64,000 nt of DNA. It comes from CAIODY01 sp046051225. Its GTDB lineage: Bacteria; Bacteroidota; Bacteroidia; Chitinophagales; CAIODY01. The position numbers were made by a program, and so were the translations under genes. Location of the stretch: positions 1 to 64,000 of the forward strand of contig JBJOOR010000012.1 in assembly GCA_046051225.1 (NCBI GenBank), given 5' to 3'. The notes under the pieces are model-generated. The model was not told where the DNA came from. It was given only the letters and a program-made list of their open reading frames with translations, and searched no databases. Shown here one piece after another: positions 42,924 through 52,109 of this stretch. Numbering within the stretch: the first letter of the stretch is position 1; the number at the start of each line of letters is the position of its first letter.

Positions 42924-43424
42924 ATGACAAAAGCCTATTTTTTAGAATTAGCCGATTACAATATTTGGGCAAACGATAAAGTAATTAATTGGTTGAATAA
43001 AATTTCGGAAGAGCAATATAACCAACAAATTACAAGCAGTTTTTCAACGATAAAAGATACTTGTATTCATATTGCAAGTGCCGAAAAAGTGTGGCTCGAA
43101 CGCTGGCAAAGGGTTGAAAATCCTATGTTTTTAGCTGTTGATTTTAAAGGTTCGAAAAGTGAATTGATTGCAATTTGGCAACAAGCATCTACCGATATTA
43201 AGGAATTTATTGCTTCAAAAAATGAAACTGAATTTGAAAATAAATTATCATTTAAGCGCTTAAATGGCGATTTGTTTTTGATGGAATTTTCAAAAACATT
43301 TGCTCATGTTTTTAATCACTCTACTTTTCATAGGGGGCAGTTGGTTACTATGTTTCGTCAGGCAGGGTTTATAAATGTTGAATCAACCGATTTGCTTTCT
43401 TACTATCGTGAATTAGAAAAATAA
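42924..43424 (+). CDS. DinB-family protein
   Basis: The 166 residues form a DinB/YfiT-like four-helix metal fold. Seen: LELADYNIWANDKVINWL at the start, ATIHIASAEKVW-type motif (TCIHIASAEKVWLERW) near 48, and HVFNHSTFHRGQLVTMFRQAG near 127. The His of HIASAEKVW and the two of NHSTFHRGQ are the usual metal ligands. Family members are thiol-dependent transferases or hydrolases; substrate unknown. Confidence 0.88.
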   Translation: MTKAYFLELADYNIWANDKVINWLNKISEEQYNQQITSSFSTIKDTCIHIASAEKVWLERWQRVENPMFLAVDFKGSKSELIAIWQQASTDIKEFIASKNETEFENKLSFKRLNGDLFLMEFSKTFAHVFNHSTFHRGQLVTMFRQAGFINVESTDLLSYYRELEK

Positions 43425-43429
43425 TATTG

Positions 43430-44503
43430 ATGAACGATGAAAAAGTATATCATGTATTAGGATTAATGAGTGGCAGCTCGTTAGATGGATTAGATATAGC
43501 TTACTGCACATTTCAAAAAAAAAATAACCAATGGAATTATACCATTGAAAAAGCTGAAACATTTGAATACACTAATGAGTGGCAGCAAAAATTAATTGCA
43601 CTACCACAATCATCTGCATTAGAATTTATTGAAGCCAATACAAACATTGCAAAACTTTGGTCGGGCATGATTAAAGTTTTTATGGAAAAAAATAAAATTG
43701 CAACTATTGATTTTATTGCATCACACGGACATACTATTTTTCATCAACCATTAAAAAATTATAGCACTCAAATTGGTAATGGTGCTGTGATAGCAGCTTT
43801 AACCAAACTACCTGTAGTTTGCGATTTTAGAAGCACTGATGTGGCATTGAACGGACAAGGTGCGCCGCTTGTACCCATCGGCGATATGTTACTTTTTAAT
43901 AAGTATGATGCATTTTTAAATTTGGGTGGCATTAGTAATATTACAATAAAAGATGAAGATAAAATTTCGGCTTTTGATATTTCGCCATGCAACCAATGGC
44001 TAAATAAAATAGCACAAAGTGTAGGAAAACCATTTGATGAAAATGGAGAAATGGCTAAAGCAGGAAACTGCCATCAACCACTTTTTGATGCATTAAATTC
44101 ATGTTCATTCTATCATCAAAAAGCTCCGAAATCATTATCTAATCAAGATTGTGATATTTTTTTAAAAAATAATATTCTGCCAATTAATATTTCGGCAGAT
44201 GATAAATTAAGAACCATTACCGAACATATTGCATTTCAAATTAATGCTATTCTGCTAAATGATAGTACTACAAAAAAATGTTTGATAACAGGTGGTGGCG
44301 CATTTAATTTATGCTTAATAAATGAACTTCAAAAAAATAAAAATTGGCAATTTATTATACCCGATAAAAATTTAATTGCTTTTAAAGAAGCCTTAATATT
44401 TGCTTTTTTAGGCACATTAAGATGGCGAAACGAAATAAACGTTTTACAAACTATTACAGGTGCAACACATGATACAAGCAGCGGCGCTATTTATTTGCCA
44501 TAA
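43430..44503 (+). CDS. anmK: Anhydro-N-acetylmuramic acid kinase
   Basis: AnmK phosphorylates and opens anhMurNAc from recycled cell wall. ATG 43430 gives MNDEKVYHVLGLMSGSSLDG with the ATP loop; the codon before (TTG) is a possible but unneeded start. Other marks: FIASHGHTIFHQP, VVCDFRSTDVALNGQGAPLVP, LNLGGISNIT and CLITGGGAFNLCLI. The 357 residues are normal. No recycling genes are adjacent. Confidence 0.94.
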   Translation: MNDEKVYHVLGLMSGSSLDGLDIAYCTFQKKNNQWNYTIEKAETFEYTNEWQQKLIALPQSSALEFIEANTNIAKLWSGMIKVFMEKNKIATIDFIASHGHTIFHQPLKNYSTQIGNGAVIAALTKLPVVCDFRSTDVALNGQGAPLVPIGDMLLFNKYDAFLNLGGISNITIKDEDKISAFDISPCNQWLNKIAQSVGKPFDENGEMAKAGNCHQPLFDALNSCSFYHQKAPKSLSNQDCDIFLKNNILPINISADDKLRTITEHIAFQINAILLNDSTTKKCLITGGGAFNLCLINELQKNKNWQFIIPDKNLIAFKEALIFAFLGTLRWRNEINVLQTITGATHDTSSGAIYLP

Positions 44504-44589
44504 TCAAGTTAAGTTAGCTTTATTTATATGGATTGGTAATTGTGTGAAAAAATAATAGTGAAATACAATTTAAAAAGAAATTATAAGAT

Positions 44590-45092
44590 ATGAAAAGGCT
44601 TTTATTTATAATAACTGTAATTAGCTTCACTACCGTTTTATCGTGCTCAAAAGCAAATCAAAAACTTTTTCATCACAAAAATTGGAAAAACATACAAGGG
44701 ACATTTGATTTAACCCAATGTTTATTGATGGAGTAGACTCAACGCAAGAGATAAAAAAAACTGGATGTTATTTGCAGTTTTATATTGGATATTATACTGA
44801 CAAAGATATTCACAACCAAACACTTCATTTGTACGAGTACGGTACCAAAGTAGACTTTGGAGAACTCAATGTCGAAAAATATAATTATAGGCAATTGGAT
44901 ATTTGTGGAGCCAATTTAAATCATTTAAGCTGGGATACATCACAAATATATGCACCACAAAAAAATTATTGTAATACATCTCTGTCTAATAATTGTGTAA
45001 CATGGGATATAATATCATTAACATCCAATGAATTAATTATTGAAGCAAATAAATTTTCAAAGAAATATTATTGTAAGTATTCTAAAATATGA
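44590..45092 (+). pseudogene. Lipoprotein gene broken by a one-base deletion (tandem family member 1)
   Basis: From ATG 44590 the frame encodes a lipoprotein signal (VLSC) and KLFHHKNWKNIQGTFDLTQC, nearly identical to 45532-46017. It then hits TAG at 44734. Where the intact copy has TGTTTAATTGATGG, this one has TGTTTATTGATGG (near 44719-44731). One A is lost, and the rest of the protein continues in the next frame to TGA 45090. It could be a true pseudogene or a sequencing or assembly error. The 3' end shares long identical runs with the third copy. Confidence 0.85.
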
Positions 45093-45529
45093 AAAACATT
45101 TTTTTAATCGTAGCATTTTTTTTGCTAACTCTTTTTAGTTGCACAAAAGACAAAAGAAAGGAGTATATACAAGGAACTTGGACTTTATCGCAATTTTTGG
45201 TTGACGGTATAGATTCAACTGAAAGGCAAAAATCAGAAAAATTGTATACAGATTATTCTATTTTCTATACACTTGCTCAAGGTAAAACATCTAGCCAATC
45301 ATCAGGGTTTCGTTTGTATGCAACAGCTCGTACAAATCTTTCATATATCCAACAGATTACATTAGAGCCTAATTACGATGAAATACGATTGTATATTTTA
45401 AATTTCAATTTAATGAATGATAGTTCAAACATTAGTTGGAGCATTAATAAGCTTACAAACAATGAATGGAATATTGAGACTACTTATAAAGGCAAAAATT
45501 ATAAATCTTTTTATATTAAAAAACAATAG
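45089..45529 (+). CDS. Putative lipoprotein (tandem family member 2)
   Basis: The 146 residues start with a lipoprotein signal ending LFSC (Cys18). The body has YIQGTWTLSQFLVDGIDSTER, which parallels IQGTFDLTQCLIDGVDSTQR in its neighbours. It diverges after that, so it is an older relative. The layout (short signal, GTW opening, beta-rich body) is lipocalin-like. It overlaps the upstream broken gene by four bases (ATGA). Function unknown. Confidence 0.75.
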   Translation: MKNIFLIVAFFLLTLFSCTKDKRKEYIQGTWTLSQFLVDGIDSTERQKSEKLYTDYSIFYTLAQGKTSSQSSGFRLYATARTNLSYIQQITLEPNYDEIRLYILNFNLMNDSSNISWSINKLTNNEWNIETTYKGKNYKSFYIKKQ

Positions 45530-45531
45530 AT

Positions 45532-46017
45532 ATGAAAAGGCTTTTATTTATAATAACTGTAATTACTATAACTACCGTTTTATCATGCTCAAAAGAAAAC
45601 CAAAAACTTTTCCATCACAAAAATTGGAAAAACATACAAGGGACATTTGATTTAACTCAATGTTTAATTGATGGAGTAGACTCAACGCAAAGATTAAGAA
45701 ATGATGGGTGTTACGTAAGATTTTATTTTGGATATTATTATGATGCAAAAGATGAGCACAAACCTACACTTCGCTTGTATGCTATTAGGAGCATTGATTT
45801 TGGGGAAATTAATGTTGAAAAATATAATTACAAGCATATTGATATTTGCAATGCAAATTTAAACCACCTAAATCGTGCATCACAAATTAATTATTGTCCT
45901 ACATCTTTGTCTAATAATTGTGTAACATGGGATATAATATCATTAACATCCAATGAATTAATTATTCAAGTTAGCAAATTTTCAAAAATATATTATTGTA
46001 AATACGCAAAAGCATGA
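45532..46017 (+). CDS. Putative lipoprotein (tandem family member 3)
   Basis: The 161 residues begin with signal and lipobox VLSC (Cys19). NIQGTFDLTQCLIDGVDSTQ, DFGEINVEKYNYKHIDICNA and SLSNNCVTWDIISLTSNEL follow, with the same blocks in the broken copy at 44590. Four or five cysteines in the mature part could form disulfides. It starts two bases after member 2. Function unknown. Confidence 0.8.
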   Translation: MKRLLFIITVITITTVLSCSKENQKLFHHKNWKNIQGTFDLTQCLIDGVDSTQRLRNDGCYVRFYFGYYYDAKDEHKPTLRLYAIRSIDFGEINVEKYNYKHIDICNANLNHLNRASQINYCPTSLSNNCVTWDIISLTSNELIIQVSKFSKIYYCKYAKA

Positions 46018-46595
46018 AAAAAATAATTCTTTCTGTTTTGTTGTTTAACTGCTTTATAGCTTTTGCCCAAGAAAAAGCACTACAAATAACGCAGCCCAGT
46101 ATAGGAAAAACATACGTATTAAAAGCAGGAACAAAAGTGGAATATGCCACATTACAAAAAGACTCATTAAGAAAGGGAGAGATAAATGCTATTGGCGATT
46201 CTTTTTTAGTAATTAATAAAGATACCGTTCTATTTTACCAAATTAGCCAATTGCAATTTGATAGGATGAATTTGATAAAAAAAATAGGAAGTAGAGTTGG
46301 TGGCTGTGTTTCTTTATTTTCTGCTGTATTAATATCAATGCCAATTATTAAAGATGTAAAAGCTAGAAATAAAGCAGGAGGAGTATTTGATAACTTTAAT
46401 TTAGGTCTAGAAAATAGAGATTTACTCTCAATAGCTTACCTAGTAATAAGAGATATTGTTTTGTTTGCTGCGGTAGCCATACCAACAGCATTAGGGCTTA
46501 AATTACTAACTGATAGTGGCAAAAAAAGATTGTTGTTTAATAAACACAAAATGATAGATGATTCTTCTTTTAAATATCAAGTGATTGATTTGTAA
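46014..46595 (+). CDS. Hypothetical exported/membrane protein downstream of lipoprotein family
   Basis: I do not recognise this 193-residue protein. It has a signal peptide cut near AFAQ (residue 19), then a small beta domain (KTYVLKAGTKVEYATLQKD, INAIGDSFLVINKD) and two hydrophobic segments (about 98-115 and 145-165). Its start overlaps the previous stop (ATGA), so the four genes form one transcript. A link to the lipoproteins is inferred from the overlap only. Confidence 0.7.
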   Translation: MKKIILSVLLFNCFIAFAQEKALQITQPSIGKTYVLKAGTKVEYATLQKDSLRKGEINAIGDSFLVINKDTVLFYQISQLQFDRMNLIKKIGSRVGGCVSLFSAVLISMPIIKDVKARNKAGGVFDNFNLGLENRDLLSIAYLVIRDIVLFAAVAIPTALGLKLLTDSGKKRLLFNKHKMIDDSSFKYQVIDL

Positions 46596-46973
46596 ATTTA
46601 ATGCCATCCACCGAACAAAAATTTCAATAAGTCCGTTTTTTTATTTTGGAAACCCAACAAAACCAGTTTTGTTTTTTCTAAATTGTATCATTTCTGCTAT
46701 TGTTTGTACAACTCTCCAATTTTATTGAATGATTCTAGCATCTTAATCTAAGAGTATTACATTTTAATTTTAAAGTCGTACTACATATCCAAAAAACAGC
46801 TAATTCTTTAATTTAATTGCCTTATTAAATCTTAAGCACTAAAAAAATAGTTGTTATAAATATTGTGTATTTTAGTGAGTGGTTTAGGATGAATAAATTT
46901 AAGGCATAAAAAATATATCAAAACTTCGAAACAGTTTAGCATTTCTACTAACCATGCTTATTAGAGAAATGAC
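46596..46973. other. Gene-free stretch
   Basis: I see no gene, hairpin terminator or repeat here. The sequence is AT-rich with stop codons in all frames. It separates the lipoprotein operon from the convergent ykgJ operon. Confidence 0.5.
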
Positions 46974-47495
46974 TTATTTCACCAACTTTAATTCCTTCAC
47001 ATTTTTTTCCATCAGCTCAACCCATTTTAAAGTAGCAGGACAGCGATGAAGATTATCGTTAAACACATGGGTATAATCTAATATTTCTTTTTTCTTAAAA
47101 TGTGGAAAACCGCTACAATCGGCTGGTCTAACACTATAAACACTGCATTTATTATCCTTATTTAAAAATTGGCAGGGTGTTGATTTATTTATAATATCGC
47201 CATTATCAGCATCTACGGTTAACCATTTATCATGAAATTGTTGTACCGTTATTTTTAAATGCGTAGCTATTTTTCTTACATCGGCTTTTGTATAAGTGGG
47301 GGTCATGGTTTTACAACAATTGGCACATTCTAAGCAGTCGATATTTTTCCATGTTTCGGCATCCAATTTTTTTGCTAATGCATCCATCCCTTCGGGTGCT
47401 TTGCGTTGCAGTTTGTTCATAAACTTTTGCAAATCTTTTCGTTTTTTATAAGCTCTGCTTTTAAACGATTTTATATTAATTTCTTTTTTTGCCAT
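46974..47495 (-). CDS. YkgJ-family cysteine cluster protein
   Basis: This is a probable metal-binding (zinc or Fe-S) protein. The 173 residues hold DCLECANCCKTMTPTYTKAD near 54, then CQFLNKDNKC and CSVYSVRPADCSGFPHF, the two cysteine groups of the YkgJ family. No reaction is established. It is the last gene of the operon OmpA-anchor L, ogt, recX, ykgJ; four bases or fewer separate most of them. Confidence 0.88.
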   Translation of the reverse strand: MAKKEINIKSFKSRAYKKRKDLQKFMNKLQRKAPEGMDALAKKLDAETWKNIDCLECANCCKTMTPTYTKADVRKIATHLKITVQQFHDKWLTVDADNGDIINKSTPCQFLNKDNKCSVYSVRPADCSGFPHFKKKEILDYTHVFNDNLHRCPATLKWVELMEKNVKELKLVK

Positions 47496-47498
47496 GGT

Positions 47499-47975
47499 TT
47501 ATTTTTCTTTTTTGTTTAATACATTCCAAATTAAATTGGGTTCAAAACCTTTGCTCATAGCATATTTGGCTATGGTTTGTTTTTGCATGGGTGTACAGTG
47601 TAAATAATTTGGATTTTTCTTTTCTAATAGCTGTTGCAAGGTAAGTAAATAATCATCTTCATCAATTTGTCGTAATGCTATTTTTATACAATAGTCGCTA
47701 ATGTATCTAAACTTTAGGGCTTGAATAATTTTTATTTTACCCCAATGTTTTATTCTAAATTTACCACCAGCATAAGCTTTTGCAAAGCGCTCTTCGTTCA
47801 AAAAATTCTTTTCAATCAGTTCGGCAATTAGCTGTTCAATATCTTTTGTATAGCCGCCCAATTCGTATAGTTTGTTTCGTACTTCTTGTTGGCAACGTTC
47901 TTGGTAGGCGCAGTAATGCTCAATTTTACGGCGCATTTCATCAGGCGAAATATATTTTTTTTGTTTTTCTTGCAT
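47499..47975 (-). CDS. recX: Regulatory protein RecX
   Basis: RecX binds RecA filaments and limits recombination. The 158 residues are three-helix repeats, with IEHYCAYQERCQQEVRNKLYE near 12, LIEKNFLNEERFAKAYAGGKFRIKHWGKIKI next and MSKGFEPNLIWNVL at the end. recA is not present. It overlaps the ogt stop by one base. Confidence 0.9.
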   Translation of the reverse strand: MQEKQKKYISPDEMRRKIEHYCAYQERCQQEVRNKLYELGGYTKDIEQLIAELIEKNFLNEERFAKAYAGGKFRIKHWGKIKIIQALKFRYISDYCIKIALRQIDEDDYLLTLQQLLEKKNPNYLHCTPMQKQTIAKYAMSKGFEPNLIWNVLNKKEK

Positions 47976-48496
47976 TAAAATAATTTGCCTTTAGCTATAG
48001 TGCTAGTTAATTTTTGTTCGTGATTAAGCAACCATTTTTTGCGCCACAAATCGCCAGCATAGCCCGTAAGTGAGCCATCTTTACCAATTACCCTATGGCA
48101 TGGAATGATAATTGAAATTTTGTTTTTACCATTTGCTGCTGCCACAGCTCGTATTGCTTTTATATCGCCCAAAGCAATAGCTTGTTCGCTATAAGTTTTT
48201 GTAGTTCCAAATGCTATTTTGGTTAATTGTTGCCACACTTGTTTTTGAAAATCAGTGCCAATCATTTTTAATTGTATACTAAATGTGGTTCGTTTGCCTT
48301 CAAAATATTCATTCAATTGCGTAATACATTTGCTTAATTCATCTGTAAGCGTATGGGTAGGCGCAAGGCTTTGGTGGCTATTGGTTTCAGTATCTATAAA
48401 TAAGATGGAATTAATATTTTCGGCATCGGCTATTAATTCAATTTTGCCCAATGGCGAATCGATATGAACTACATGAACTAGCAAATTATTTTCCAT
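47975..48496 (-). CDS. ogt: Methylated-DNA--protein-cysteine methyltransferase
   Basis: This suicide repair protein removes O6-alkylguanine lesions. With ATG 48496 it has 173 residues, opening MENNLLVHVVHIDSPLGKIE. The active site is IIPCHRVIGKDG (Cys133), preceded by the DNA-binding TYSEQAIALGDIKAIRAVA. Earlier in-frame ATGs up to 48526 exist but lie deeper in the previous gene. The start overlaps the upstream stop by 11 bases. Confidence 0.93.
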   Translation of the reverse strand: MENNLLVHVVHIDSPLGKIELIADAENINSILFIDTETNSHQSLAPTHTLTDELSKCITQLNEYFEGKRTTFSIQLKMIGTDFQKQVWQQLTKIAFGTTKTYSEQAIALGDIKAIRAVAAANGKNKISIIIPCHRVIGKDGSLTGYAGDLWRKKWLLNHEQKLTSTIAKGKLF

Positions 48497-49943
48497 TTTT
48501 TTGCTGCTCTTTTTTTTCATCATCATGGTTCAAAATAATTTCTACACGGCGGTTTCTCGACCTACCTTGTTCGCTTTCATTATCAGCTGTTGGTCGTTCA
48601 AAATTAAAGCCTTCTACTTTTATTCGCTTCGTAATTATATTTCGAGCCAACAAATAATTCATCACATTTTCGGCTCTGTTGGTTGATAATGCTTGGTTAT
48701 AATCTTTATTGCCTTTGTTGTCTGTATATCCATACAATTGCAATTTTGTTTTTTTATGTTTTAATAAATAGGCAATTAAATCATTCAAATGTTTTTGCGA
48801 TGTATCAGGAATTACATAACTATCCGAAGCAAAATTTACATTTGTAATTTGAAAATAATCGGCTTCGGCTTCATCTACCGAATCTTGTTTGGCTTGCAAT
48901 CTTTGCGCTGGCGCAATAATTACTTTTTTAGGTACGCCATACAAAATACTATCAAAATTTATTTTGCTACTTACATCAGCATAATCTTTAAAGTGCTCCA
49001 TTTTAGTATCTTTTTGGCTGCCAAACGAACCCTCTTCTAAAAACACACCACTATCATAACTGTTATCGCCCACATCGGCAATTGCAATTTTTATATGATA
49101 TTTTTGATATGGTGTAACATAACACCAAGCCACCAAACCCCTTGTAAGCCCATCGTATTCAATATTATTTAAAATGGCTTGATTTAATTTTGCTTTTTTC
49201 TTTTTGTTTACTTCAAATAAAATTTCAACTTTTTCGTCTTCAATAATGTCGGTCTTTTTTTTGTTTTTATTAATTGATGTCGGTTTCTTTTTTTGTGCTC
49301 CAGGTGTTTCTTTTGTAGGCTTTACATCCATAAAATAATCATTATCAATAAATGCTTTTTTATTTTCTTTTTGATTGATGGAGTTAACGGTAATAGGTGC
49401 AACTGATAATGGAAGCGTTGCCAAATTTTTACCTTTTAGTTTTCCACCTGTTATAAAAAATCCAAATACATCGTTATATCTCGAACCCACATATTCAGGA
49501 TATTCTTCGGAGCCAAAACAATAGCGAAACGAAATTTTATTATTAGTGGGCACAAAATCAAATTCTAAAATAGCAGCATCAAATGAATAATTATGAGCAA
49601 TGCGATTCAAATCTTTATCGCCCTTAATTTTTTTTTGCGTTTTAATATCCACAAATCCTGTGGTGGCATACGGATATTTGTTTGGGCCTTGTGCATTAAA
49701 TACACTGCCTGTACAAAGCAGTATTCCTTTTTTTATATCAATGGGTGTAGCTTTAAAATCGAATCGAGCAATGGCTAATTTATTGCCCGAAAATGTTATG
49801 TTTCCAGCCTTTATGCCTTCGCCCAATAAATATTGTTGTACTAAATTTTTGATACTGATGCTGGTATCAATGGATACTTGAGCTGATGCTGTAAAAGTGC
49901 TAATCAGAAAAATAAAAACCAATAAAAAATTACGAACCCACAT
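48486..49943 (-). CDS. Choice-of-anchor L / OmpA-family envelope protein
   Basis: The 485-residue protein has a signal peptide cut after ASAQ (residue 22). Residues about 30-300 match the choice-of-anchor L domain of surface proteins (IKKGILLCTGSVFNAQGPN, AILEFDFVPTNNKISFRYCF, GSEEYPEYVGSRYNDVFGFF), split by a Lys-rich insert near 215-245. The C-terminal OmpA-like domain (about 365-475) has LYGYTDNKGNKDYNQALS and RSRNRRVEIIL. Joining these suggests a surface protein fixed to peptidoglycan. First gene of the operon; role unknown. Confidence 0.85.
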   Translation of the reverse strand: MWVRNFLLVFIFLISTFTASAQVSIDTSISIKNLVQQYLLGEGIKAGNITFSGNKLAIARFDFKATPIDIKKGILLCTGSVFNAQGPNKYPYATTGFVDIKTQKKIKGDKDLNRIAHNYSFDAAILEFDFVPTNNKISFRYCFGSEEYPEYVGSRYNDVFGFFITGGKLKGKNLATLPLSVAPITVNSINQKENKKAFIDNDYFMDVKPTKETPGAQKKKPTSINKNKKKTDIIEDEKVEILFEVNKKKKAKLNQAILNNIEYDGLTRGLVAWCYVTPYQKYHIKIAIADVGDNSYDSGVFLEEGSFGSQKDTKMEHFKDYADVSSKINFDSILYGVPKKVIIAPAQRLQAKQDSVDEAEADYFQITNVNFASDSYVIPDTSQKHLNDLIAYLLKHKKTKLQLYGYTDNKGNKDYNQALSTNRAENVMNYLLARNIITKRIKVEGFNFERPTADNESEQGRSRNRRVEIILNHDDEKKEQQKNGK

Positions 49944-50142
49944 GATTTGTTTGAAATGTAAATTTCTTTACGAAGGAAGTATGTTAATGTTGCAAAACTA
50001 ATTATTGAATGTTGAAAATTGTGTTATTTTGTAGAATAGATTTTATGGCAAAGCAGTATTTGTTAGCTAAATAAAAAAGAAAGGTAATTGTTGATGAATG
50101 ATAAATTTTGTAAAAAAGTAAATAGTCAATATTTAATGCCAT

Positions 50143-50177
50143 AAAAAAAGCCTCATCAAATAGATGGGGCTTTTTTA
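50143..50177 (-). terminator. Terminator for the 50192 T9SS gene
   Basis: AAAAAAAGCCTCAT (50143-50156) pairs with ATGGGGCTTTTTT (50164-50176), with one G-T pair. It gives a T-run on the minus strand. Confidence 0.8.
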
Positions 50178-50191
50178 TAGAAAAATATAGC

Positions 50192-51889
50192 TTACTCTTT
50201 CACAAATTTACCCTTTGTAATATTGCCATTTACATCAGTTATTTTAATAAAGTAAATACCCGAAGGCAAGTTTTCAGTATTCAGTTGGCAGTTGTTGATA
50301 TGTATTTTTTCAATTACAATAGGTTGCAACTGACCAAGTACATTGCTTATCTCAATTGTATTCATGTTTCCAAATGTTTGAAATTTACTGCTGCTTATTG
50401 TTAACTTGCTACTTGCTGGATTAGGATAAATAATCAAATCTGTTTTTTCGTTTTCAACTGATGAAGTTGCTGCAGGATTTTCTAAAACAGTATTGCACGA
50501 ATTAGTTTGAAAAAATGTTTTTACATAATCCATAGCTTGTTGAATAGGCTGAAAACTAGGGCATGGATAAGTAATATTAAAAACAGTGGTGGCAGCTATG
50601 GTAATAGTTTGCGATTGACCAGGTACAAATTTTAATGGTCCAAACGACATTACTGTTCTTAAATCGCCAGGTGTGATAGGTGTAGGATTGCACATCGACC
50701 AATAAGGTTGACCTGTGATACTATTGGTGCCGTTTAAATTCGGCGCATCGGTATATACATAGTTTGTGTTAGTAGTACCACCATGCGCATTTCCACCTTG
50801 CGTAAAATGAGTTCCATCTCTCCAAGTTCCTGTCATGTATCCATAATATTGTGAAGCATTAGTTGGACCAGATAATGCAATTGGATTTGAATTATTAAAA
50901 TATGTACACGAACTCATTTTGGTAGGCAACCCCTTTTGATTTAATGGCGCTTGAATAAGCCCTATACCCATCATCGGAATATTGGTACCATATCCAGTAG
51001 GGCAAGGTTGGTCATTGGCATCAGCATTATACGAAATCATCATATTTCGGGCTGTATCGCAGCCAATGTAATCATCATTTGCACAGCCTAAATCAGCATC
51101 ATTCCAAATAGAAAAAAAAGTACTATCAAAAACAAAATTTCCTTTATTCGTAATTTTATAAGAATAAAAAGTGGTATTGTTTTCTTGTCCGCTACCTGTA
51201 AATGCATACGCCATTGTTTGTATTTCAATTTGCATAGGTGCGCCATTTGTTTCGGTATGAATATTTCCATTATCATTAAAAACCCACCATAAGGCTTGGT
51301 CGCCACATATTTTTGGGTAATCACCACCTAATGGATTATAACCCGAAATACCATCTACATCTACATAAGGTGCCATCTCTCTTTTAATGATTAAAGATAC
51401 ACCACCATTACCTTTAGCATAAGGATTGCCAATAGCAGGCCACTCTAAAATAGATGCAGGCGTATTTGCCAAAGTTCTGTTTGTATTATTTATGTGTGTT
51501 TGAATATCAACATTATTTATTTTCCAAATTTTATCATAATCAGTACAAGTGTTTGCCGAAACTTGTCCTGTACTATCTAACGGACCTGCAAAAAAATCAT
51601 TTCCACTTTGGCGATACGTTTGCGCTGCTACATGCAAGCTACCCGTTTGGTCGATACCACCTATCCAAATGGCACCAGCAAATTCAGTACTTACGCCACC
51701 ACCTTTAGGCACTTCGTATCGGGCTTGCATTAAGCCTCTATCCCACCACATATCGCCACCATTCATTAGTGTAGCATTTACATTATTAATATCCAATGTG
51801 TTTGAAGCTGTAGTTTGTGTGCAGTTTTGTGCATTTGTTTTTACCAAAAACAAACTTGCAATAACTAATAAGAGTAAAGTTTTTTTCAT
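50192..51889 (-). CDS. Secreted protein with T9SS type A sorting domain
   Basis: Of 565 residues, the signal peptide is cut near TNAQ (residue 21). The body shares FAGAIWIGGIDQTGSLHVAA and later WNDADLGCANDDYIGCD with a known class of Bacteroidota cargo; 20113-22200 is a relative. The sorting signal is complete: IIYPNPASSKLTISS, IEISNVLGQ, SGIYFIKITDVNGN and GKFVKE. The last 40 residues are almost the same as in the truncated gene at the left edge. Cell-surface location is firm, the task is unknown. Confidence 0.9.
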   Translation of the reverse strand: MKKTLLLLVIASLFLVKTNAQNCTQTTASNTLDINNVNATLMNGGDMWWDRGLMQARYEVPKGGGVSTEFAGAIWIGGIDQTGSLHVAAQTYRQSGNDFFAGPLDSTGQVSANTCTDYDKIWKINNVDIQTHINNTNRTLANTPASILEWPAIGNPYAKGNGGVSLIIKREMAPYVDVDGISGYNPLGGDYPKICGDQALWWVFNDNGNIHTETNGAPMQIEIQTMAYAFTGSGQENNTTFYSYKITNKGNFVFDSTFFSIWNDADLGCANDDYIGCDTARNMMISYNADANDQPCPTGYGTNIPMMGIGLIQAPLNQKGLPTKMSSCTYFNNSNPIALSGPTNASQYYGYMTGTWRDGTHFTQGGNAHGGTTNTNYVYTDAPNLNGTNSITGQPYWSMCNPTPITPGDLRTVMSFGPLKFVPGQSQTITIAATTVFNITYPCPSFQPIQQAMDYVKTFFQTNSCNTVLENPAATSSVENEKTDLIIYPNPASSKLTISSSKFQTFGNMNTIEISNVLGQLQPIVIEKIHINNCQLNTENLPSGIYFIKITDVNGNITKGKFVKE

Positions 51890-52062
51890 GATAAAATTGG
51901 TTTATTGAATGAAATAAAAAAAATCAGATTCATAAAGTTAGATGAATAAAATTTAAAAAAGGTTGCAAATCTTAATTTAAAATTGACGTAAAATACCTCT
52001 TTACCAATATCAATAGTCTATAATTTAATGCTTAATAAAATGTATTGTGAAGTTTTATTTTT

Positions 52063-52091
52063 TTGTTTTTCAATTGAAATAAGTAGGTTTG
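52063..52091 (+). promoter_or_regulatory. Bacteroidota-type promoter of fabH
   Basis: TTG at 52063-52065, 18 bases, then TAGGTTTG at 52084-52091. The ATG follows 18 bases later at 52110. Confidence 0.7.
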
Positions 52092-52109
52092 TTACTCAAA
52101 TCAAAAACA

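Noticed and set aside
44719..44731. Programmed frameshift to rescue the first lipoprotein copy
   Set aside because: There is no heptamer slippery site or RF2-type motif; the intact copy differs by one A, so a simple deletion or read error explains it.
44718..45092. Open frame 44718-45092 as a gene of its own
   Set aside because: It lacks a signal peptide and its upstream DNA matches the N-terminal part of 45532-46017 in another frame. It is the back half of a frameshifted copy.
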